Positions 57,612-64,000 of a stretch of DNA of 64,000 bases are shown here, piece after piece. The stretch's first letter is position 1. The number at the start of each line of letters is the position of its first letter. The stretch spans positions 3,286,001 through 3,350,000 of the forward strand of contig OZ005691.1 of assembly GCA_963930775.1 (NCBI GenBank), given 5' to 3'. The position numbers and the translations under genes are program-made. The notes under the pieces were generated by a model, which was given only the letters and a program-made list of their open reading frames with translations, was not told where the DNA came from and did no database searches. The DNA is from Cliona cf. orientalis. Lineage: Eukaryota; Porifera; Demospongiae; Clionaida; Clionaidae.

Positions 57612-58557
57612 GGCTGGTCCAGAACTCTACACTGTAACACACCTCTCTATAGCTATAGCTATATAATATTATAGTGCTACTGCTTGAAGCTATTGTACTC
57701 TTATATTAGCTATATATAATATAATAGCTTCAGTTTGTAACAGCATTATTGACTATTACGCTTGACATGTATATAGATTATAAATATTTAGATGAGTAGG
57801 TACACCCCTCACATTCTAACCTGACATATATTTAGTATCAACTTACTACAGTATAATTTTACCTTCTTTGGTCATAATGGAGCTTGAATCAATTAGAACA
57901 TGAATAGCTGGAATAAGCATGCATCGATATCTACATGAAAATACAATACTTGGGTCCATGCATGGACTTATATAATAATATTATATGCTACATATTGAAT
58001 GTATATAATATTATGGTAACGTAGTGTACAATATTATGTATAGTACACTATCAGTATACATGTACCTCACAGTGAAAGCCAGCAATGTGCATGCACCACT
58101 ATAATTTCTAAAAGCAACCCTGTAGCTATGTGTGGGCATTGAAACCATCACCCCTAGAGATTTCTGTCAGTTTTTGTAGCAACATGAGAAATTATAGCCG
58201 CATTTGGCTAAAATACTATACATATAATATTATTATACCCCTTGAAGGCTAAAACGTATACATATAGTAATATTATAATAATATTTTCATGTTATAATCA
58301 TGCGGGGCATTTGCAATGAACATAATATATATATAGCATGCAATTTTGCCCCCATGGCATGTATTGCATACATTAATAATTTTATTATTCATGGCAGCTA
58401 TATACTATACTAGAAATTATCATGGTATACATATGTGGGTGCCTATACTAGTATTATCACTTTCCTGGGTACTTATAATATTATATAGCTACCTCGCTAT
58501 TGTACTGATCATGATGCATTATATTATAGTATTAGCTATAGTTGTGGAATAATATAG
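57612..58557. other. AT-rich spacer
   Basis: Dense TATAATATTA-type sequence, no exon seen. Confidence 0.5.
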
Positions 58558-58770
58558 CTCTTCGAAGTCATACTACCATCGTAATACTGAGTATATGCCT
58601 TGAGTACGTGGTTATCATGCATATCATATAGCGTTATGAGGGTATCAGTATAGTTCAAAGGATGTATTGAGAATTTTGACATAAGATTCCAATAGGACAA
58701 TAAAAATGGCAAAAGCATGGACAAGGTATCTTTGAATGTTCCATTGTCTCTGAAAGTCTTAGACAGCTAA
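58558..58770 (-). pseudogene. Membrane-protein copy c, central fragment
   Basis: Matches about 56,540-56,745 of the intact copy (TATGCCTTGAGTACGTGG, GGATGTATTGAGAATTTTGA) with small insertions that break the frame. Confidence 0.75.
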
Positions 58771-59324
58771 TTAGCATCCTTAAAACGGACACAACCAAAC
58801 TTGAGGGCTCATAATATTTAAACTCAATCAAATTCATTAACCCTTATATCCATGCTTGATAGTGCAACGACCCTCAACCTTGCCATATACACAGTATTAA
58901 TATCATAGCAATAATGATACTGAAAACATGTACGCTCACATTAATAAATTCTAAGAGAAATGATGCCAACAACCGATCAAATACAGCTTCTTGAACTTGG
59001 ATGGCCAGACAGTACCACTGTGAGAGTGATCCCCACCCACCACTGATTTTAACACTTAATAATAAGAAGTTCCTTATTGTGCATCTCTTGATGATATCGA
59101 TAGTAATAAGTAATACCTGTATCATGTATTTTGTACTAGAAAAGTAGCGTATGAAAAATTATGCATCTAACTATAATAATTATCATTAATTTTCACCAAC
59201 AAACATGTTGTCATAACTAGACTAGCATGCTATAGAGTATAAAATTGTTCATATCATTATTCTGGGATAACATATATTATGTGACATGTATATGTATCAA
59301 CTATATTGGAGTTGTAGTTTAATC
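58771..59324. other. Spacer inside membrane-protein copy c
   Basis: Does not align to the intact gene; no exon recognised. Confidence 0.4.
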
Positions 59325-59912
59325 AGTACTCATTTAAGAGAGGTCTATCTTCTTCATTCACTTCACTCATCTTGATTTTGGTCAACATATAGGAATGTTT
59401 TACATTTCTTGCAGCACTGTATAGCATTAGGGAAAATGCAAGCCAAGATAAGGAACACCAGGTAGCCAAGAACAATCAAGACGGATATGGCTACAATGAC
59501 TTCATTCGCCAAGTTGGGATACATAAAGTCTTCAGCATAATGCATAGTTGACGATATAAATGCACTAATAATTGTGAGCAGCATGATGATGTCAACAATG
59601 TTGTCTCTCTTTTTCTTGTATGGCTGGAACTTAGCTACAAGTGCTAAAGCGAAAACAAACACGAGTGCAGCAGTGGAAAGGTAGAGAGTGTAGTCGAATA
59701 TGGATGCCATCAGAAGATTCAGGAATCTCACTGCCAGGTAGAGTGTGGCAAAGTGGCGATAATCATGTGCAGTGTCCTCATAGCAGCCGTGAAATGAATC
59801 CATGTAAATTTGAAGCACTAGCCTGCAGTTTTGACTTAAGCAAAAATTAAGAAGCCTTTGAAAACATTTGAAGGGATAAAGAGCTAATAGAACCAAGGGG
59901 AATACATTAATT
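59325..59912 (-). pseudogene. Membrane-protein copy c, C-terminal fragment
   Basis: Covers the last third (NVFPLVLLALYPFKCFQRLL to CKKCKTF), then a frame change replaces the usual KMNEVNEEDRPLL end. Homology stops sharply at 59,912, where sequence from the SLC7 unit begins. Confidence 0.8.
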
Positions 59913-60724
59913 TCTAGTAAGTCATGTGACATCCGGCATTACATCATGTCATAAAAGAAATTAAATTTCGCGGGCGCAGCACCATAATTTCTCTGAGCCA
60001 ATAAATAATTATTCTGACAATAGACAAAATAGATTTTGTGCATGACATTATTTACATTAATTATTAGCTATTTATCTTGAGTTTGTTCCCTTGATGACTG
60101 AGTGCTGAGCAGATTATTGATATACCAGGAAATTCGCCCTGTGAGAATAAGCAGAATACGGATGATGACTACTATTATATTTTTACGGATATTAATAATT
60201 ACAATGCCATGTAATCAATTATTTTATCACAACGTGATATTGGATTGTCCCACCCTAACTAGGGTGATACGTTTTATACTAATCTTACTGTCCTGGATGT
60301 AGTCTGTAAAAATATTATTAGTGGAGGTAAATGATTTTGTCCCACTTCATTAAGGGGGTTGTGTGGATATTAGGGGTAATTTTGGTCACACATAAGTCAT
60401 GCCTACTGTAGGTTCATGCAAGTTGAAGACGACCCCCAGTAAGCTCTACCATTCATAGAACACATATATTTTACCATAAAGCATTGACTTGCATGATTCA
60501 AATAAATAAATATCCCGCATAAAAGGTTGCTGGCTTTACAGTACACATACTACATGTACATGCAGCTCAAATAATTTTCTGTGTGACCCAGGGCCTAATT
60601 AAAAAGCAGTAGAAGATCCTAGTTTGAGAAAGAGTAAATAAAAGAATCCTTGCTTAGCAAAATGTACACACAGCAAATACTTGATACAACAATAAACACA
60701 CATAAACATTCGGTTTGAACTTAC
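59913..60724. other. Duplicated spacer downstream of SLC7 copy 5
   Basis: Counterpart of about 46,183-47,000. Possibly contains the unplaced last SLC7 exon; no clear candidate. Confidence 0.5.
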
Positions 60725-61605
60725 TGCTTATTCTATCGAGAAATGCCGGTCTCAGTTTCCGAGGCGTCTCCATGACAAGAAAGATGTAGAAAGGGATTCC
60801 AATGAACGTGGCGCTGAGAGCAAGCAGCGTTGGCCGAGGCTTTTGAAGGATTGGAAGAACGACAAGAAACAGAGAAGAGAGGATAGCAAATACGGCAATG
60901 GGGATGATGAAGTATCCCTGAATGGAGGTAATGAGAAAGGGGAGGAGAGAGAGGGAGAAAAAGAGAGACACAGAGAGTAAAACTATGGCAAAATAAAATC
61001 ACAAGTACCGTAAATCTGGAAATTTTCGTTGTAAAAATATTTCGTAGTCAATGGCAGCTACGAAAATTGATCTTACGAAAATTAGCATGCACTATTAATG
61101 CTAATGCGGTAAGGGGTCGTTCCTACGAAAACTTTTTTACATGAAAATTTATCATACGAAAGTTTCTTTACACGAAAATTTCCAGATCTACGGTACATGG
61201 TTGTATTATGCCACATGTACTTGTGCATTGGTAGGAGTATGTAACTATTAAATTTTGTACAATGTACAGTGTACCTTGAAGAGTCTGGGCTGGTCGCGGT
61301 GAGTGACTCTCATGATGAGCACTGAAATGAACGCTAGCATGTAGAATACAAAAGCAGCAGCTGAAAATGCCTCAATCAGCTCACCAATGTCACCAACACT
61401 GATCATTATGGTTGACATGGCAGCCTGAAACAAAAAAAAGGAAGGTAGAGCAATGTACACAACATCCTTGAAGTAGTGATGCCTATGTACAGCTATCCTC
61501 CCTCTCTCGGACCTCCCAACGCCCCCTCTCTCCTTCTCTTCTCCCCTCCCCCTCTTTCTCACTCTGATTCTCTCTTCCCTCCCCCTCTCTCTCTTTCCCT
61601 CACTC

Positions 61606-61637
<32 letters not shown>

Positions 61638-64000
61638 CTCTCTCTCTCTCTCACATACACACACATACACACACACTCACTCAGTCCTTTCCTCCCTCCC
61701 TCTTCCATAACACTCACATAAAGGCCTAGACAAACTAACAAATAGATACTATATATACATGTACATAACATTGTACAAACAGGACTAAACTACAATAAAC
61801 AGTACAACATACACTACAATGAAGGAACTGACCAGGAAGAAGAGAGCTGGAACTGGCGTCTTATACTTTGTGTGCAGCCCACTGAGGCAGTCGGGCAGAA
61901 GGCTATCTCTTGCTGCTCCGAATATCAGCCTCGATGACGTGTAGACACTGCCATTAGCTGCTCCAAACGTAGAGAAGGCGACAAAGATGGGGATGAGCAC
62001 CAAGCCGGCCTTGCCCAGAGTGGCATCACCAAATGGCTGCAAGGAAATACAAAACATCACAATACTGAAAGACATGAATACAACTACTTTGTAGTGCAGA
62101 AAAAATCGGTGATAAATTTTCGCCAACACAGTAAAGGTCACCATATCCCAATGCAATCATTAAGAGGATAACGCGTGTATTTACTATGGGCATAGAGCCG
62201 TGGTATAACTTCCATATACCACGGTTGGCGGTCATAGTACAAGCCACTTAGACTATAGCCTTATCGTGATTTATTTGAATTGTACGCTCGAGGCGTGCAT
62301 TTAAACCACTCGGCTTCGCCTCGTGGTTTAAATGCCCGCCTCTCGCGTATATACAATTCAAATAAACCACTCAAGGCTATAGTCTATCATAGAGTCGGTA
62401 GACTCTATAAGTAGGGATGGCCCGGATATACCATATATGTAATACATTACAAATACCCAAATATCTCAAAATTGGTAATTTTGTGAAATTTCTAAGTGTG
62501 AAAATCAGAATCTCCAGCAGATTGTGCATCTAACAAGACCAAGATCATTCATCAAAACAATTGTACACGTCAGAACCAGACGTTCAAAAAATAGGCCATT
62601 TGTCAATCTTTCTTCTTTCTTTCTTTTTTTTTCATTATCAGGGCTAACTCAAGACTGCCTCCACTGCTCATCTTACTTTGAGTATAAATCCACTCTATTT
62701 TGTAGCGCGCAGTGCAGTGGCACGCTAGTTTGGCATTATCTCGACAGTTACGTAATAGTGAGTGTGTACGGCGCATTATCGAATGGGTGTGTCTAATACG
62801 CCATTTTATGATATAATGCGCATGCTCGGAATATGTTGCCATGGTGAAGTCATGTGACAGCGCCTGGACAAGGCCTACTGGACGTAGGCGCTAGGCGAGC
62901 TAGCTATTACTAGCTCGTACATCGCTAGCGCGTGCAACGGCGCGCTGGGCCGATCATGGATATGAAGGTTCAAGGCTCGAGGAGCGGTAAGGCGCTAGGT
63001 ATAGGCGAGCTACTCGCTAGCGCTTGCAGCACTAGTGCTACGCTGGATCGGTCATAGATATGAAGGAACAAGGCTCGAGCAGCGGTATTAAAACGTACTC
63101 AAATCATAAAAATAATAATTATTATGCCGGATAGCTAGCTGCTGCCAACAGTAAAATATAGAACTTTGTTTTCTCCCTAAGCGGAAAAGTCTCATCACTA
63201 CTTGGGCCGCTAATAATGCAAGTTAATGAGGGGCGTGGCAAAGAATTTTATGCACCTCCCATCTTCCACTTGATCAGAAGTTATGAGCAAACCATGTAAG
63301 ATGGCATTGATAAATTACACTAAGTGCAATAAAAAAGAACAGAAACAAGTATAAAAACAATTGAATAAAATTGAAGAATGAAGTAGGGATGGCAGGATCA
63401 AAAAGTACACAAACAAGAAATAATCACATCTACTATACATCCCTACGCTTGCTTTTTGAGGGGTGCAAAAATAGCCAGTAATAACTATGAAGCGATTGAA
63501 TCAAAACTGATAAACTGAACCATCGTGACAACTAGGGAACAACCTGCATGAATGTCTCCCACATACCACACTCGACAAACACGTCAACCATGATTATAAT
63601 AGGTGCACAATAGTCGAGAAAAGCAAGTGTAGAGATGTATAGTAGATGTGATTATTTCTTGTTTGTGTACTTTTTGATCCTGCCATCCCTACTTCATTCT
63701 TCAATTTTATTCAATTGTTTTTATACTTGTTATATTATACATGTAACTGTCCAACTGACCAGTGCCACTGCTTTGGCGCTGAGTATCTCCTCGTAGCTGA
63801 GCACTAGGAAGAAGGAAACGTTGACCAGCAGGTAGCACACAGTAACCATGGGAATACCAACAAACAAAGATATCAGCATCGTCCTGTAATCACAGATACA
63901 TGCATGTATACGTGTAGATGTTACTTGTACATGAAATTTCATGAGAAGTTGGCCTATGTTCTCTCCATTTGCTGTAGGATCTGATCATTAAATTTTACGA
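60725..64000 (-). CDS. SLC7-family amino-acid transporter, copy 5 (runs off the right edge)
   Basis: Exons in view: 63760-63883 (TMLISLFVGIPMVTVCYLL), 61833-62036 (PFGDATLGKAGLVLIPIFVA), 61275-61424 (ATMSTIMISVGDIGEL) and 60725-60917 (GYFIIPIAVFAILSSLF). Splice sites and frames are clean and nearly identical to copy 3. Upstream exons lie beyond the window. The intron at 62,175-63,735 has absorbed a 1.5 kb insertion that copy 3 lacks. Whether the whole gene is intact cannot be told here. Confidence 0.75.
61006..61194. mobile_element. Small MITE with TACCGTAAATCTGG ends
   Basis: TACCGTAAATCTGGAAATTT and its inverse at the right end. SLC7 copy 3 has the empty site (CACAAGTACATGG near 47,270). 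Related in form to 34382-34571. Confidence 0.75.
61495..61680. repeat. CT/CCT-rich pyrimidine tract
   Basis: Counterpart of 47590-47690, expanded. Confidence 0.8.
62251..62384. repeat. Foldback repeat, 134 bp
   Basis: GACTATAGCCTT at the left pairs with AAGGCTATAGTC at the right; inside, TTTATTTGAATTGTA and GCATTTAAACCAC pair with their inverses around a short CTTCGCC loop. A smaller hairpin (CCGTGGTATA) lies just upstream near 62,194-62,223. Confidence 0.75.
62388..63729 (+). mobile_element. Composite foldback element, copy iii
   Basis: Starts CATAGAGTCGGTAGACTC and ends TTTTTATACTTG. Arms at 63346-63456 and 63619-63729 are reverse complements with about two mismatches. Same family as 5566-6956 and 8955-11142. 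Inserted in an intron of SLC7 copy 5. Confidence 0.8.

Noticed and set aside
1-64000. LTR retrotransposons, Polintons or other capsid-bearing elements
   Set aside because: No long direct terminal repeats, reverse transcriptase, integrase core or capsid-like frame was seen.
1-64000. CRISPR arrays, tRNA or rRNA genes
   Set aside because: The repeats present are dispersed inverted-repeat elements or microsatellites without regular spacers; no tRNA cloverleaf or rRNA stretch was recognised.
1-64000. Bacterial symbiont contamination
   Set aside because: Spliced exons with GT/AG borders occur throughout, and the gene families are animal-type.

Overview
The window looks like nuclear DNA of a demosponge; Amphimedon or a close relative is plausible but unproven. 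The grounds are short spliced exons, introns packed with small DNA transposons, the palindrome ACATGTAC scattered throughout, and gene families (death-domain plus ROC-COR GTPases, an SLC7 transporter, syntaxin-16, a DD34E transposase) familiar from sponge genomes. There are no bacterial operons, tRNA, rRNA or CRISPR.

The window is an array of segmental duplications. The left two thirds is built from a block of three genes: a syntaxin-16-like SNARE gene (minus), an SLC7 amino-acid transporter gene (minus) and, divergent from the SLC7 start, a large gene (plus) encoding three death domains, a ROC-like GTPase, a COR region and a fourth death domain. Block 1 covers about 1-18,540, block 2 about 19,150-40,760, and block 3 (syntaxin-16 and SLC7 only) about 41,385-50,760. 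Both death-domain/ROC-COR genes (3,822-18,537 and 26,277-40,758) read open through six phase-compatible exons, predicted 1,171 and 1,169 residues. Their neighbours have decayed unevenly: SLC7 copies 1 and 2 are pseudogenes, syntaxin copy 1 is frameshifted, syntaxin copy 2 has lost its 5' exon, and only the block 3 copies look whole.

From 46,000 to the right edge a second unit repeats: SLC7 followed by an undescribed multi-pass membrane protein with a Cys-rich ectodomain. One membrane-protein copy is whole (55,911-57,611) and two are broken. SLC7 copy 4 is a three-exon fragment and copy 5 runs off the right edge. An intact PHD-finger ORF resembling LINE ORF1 (53,869-54,897) sits in this part, with no reverse transcriptase beside it.

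Because the blocks are paralogous, many insertions can be read against an empty site in the sister copy. These include a 3.6 kb DNA transposon (27,795-31,410) with a DD34E transposase and a convergent spliced passenger gene ending in a SHOCT-like motif; seven members of a family with a terminal hairpin; three copies of an element carrying a 110 bp foldback unit whose two arms match within a copy but differ between copies; and several hAT-like and other MITEs.

By family knowledge, syntaxin-16 acts in endosome-to-Golgi fusion, SLC7 light chains exchange amino acids at membranes, and death domains assemble signalling complexes. The head-to-head SLC7/death-domain arrangement suggests a shared promoter, but I see no sequence evidence that these genes form one pathway.
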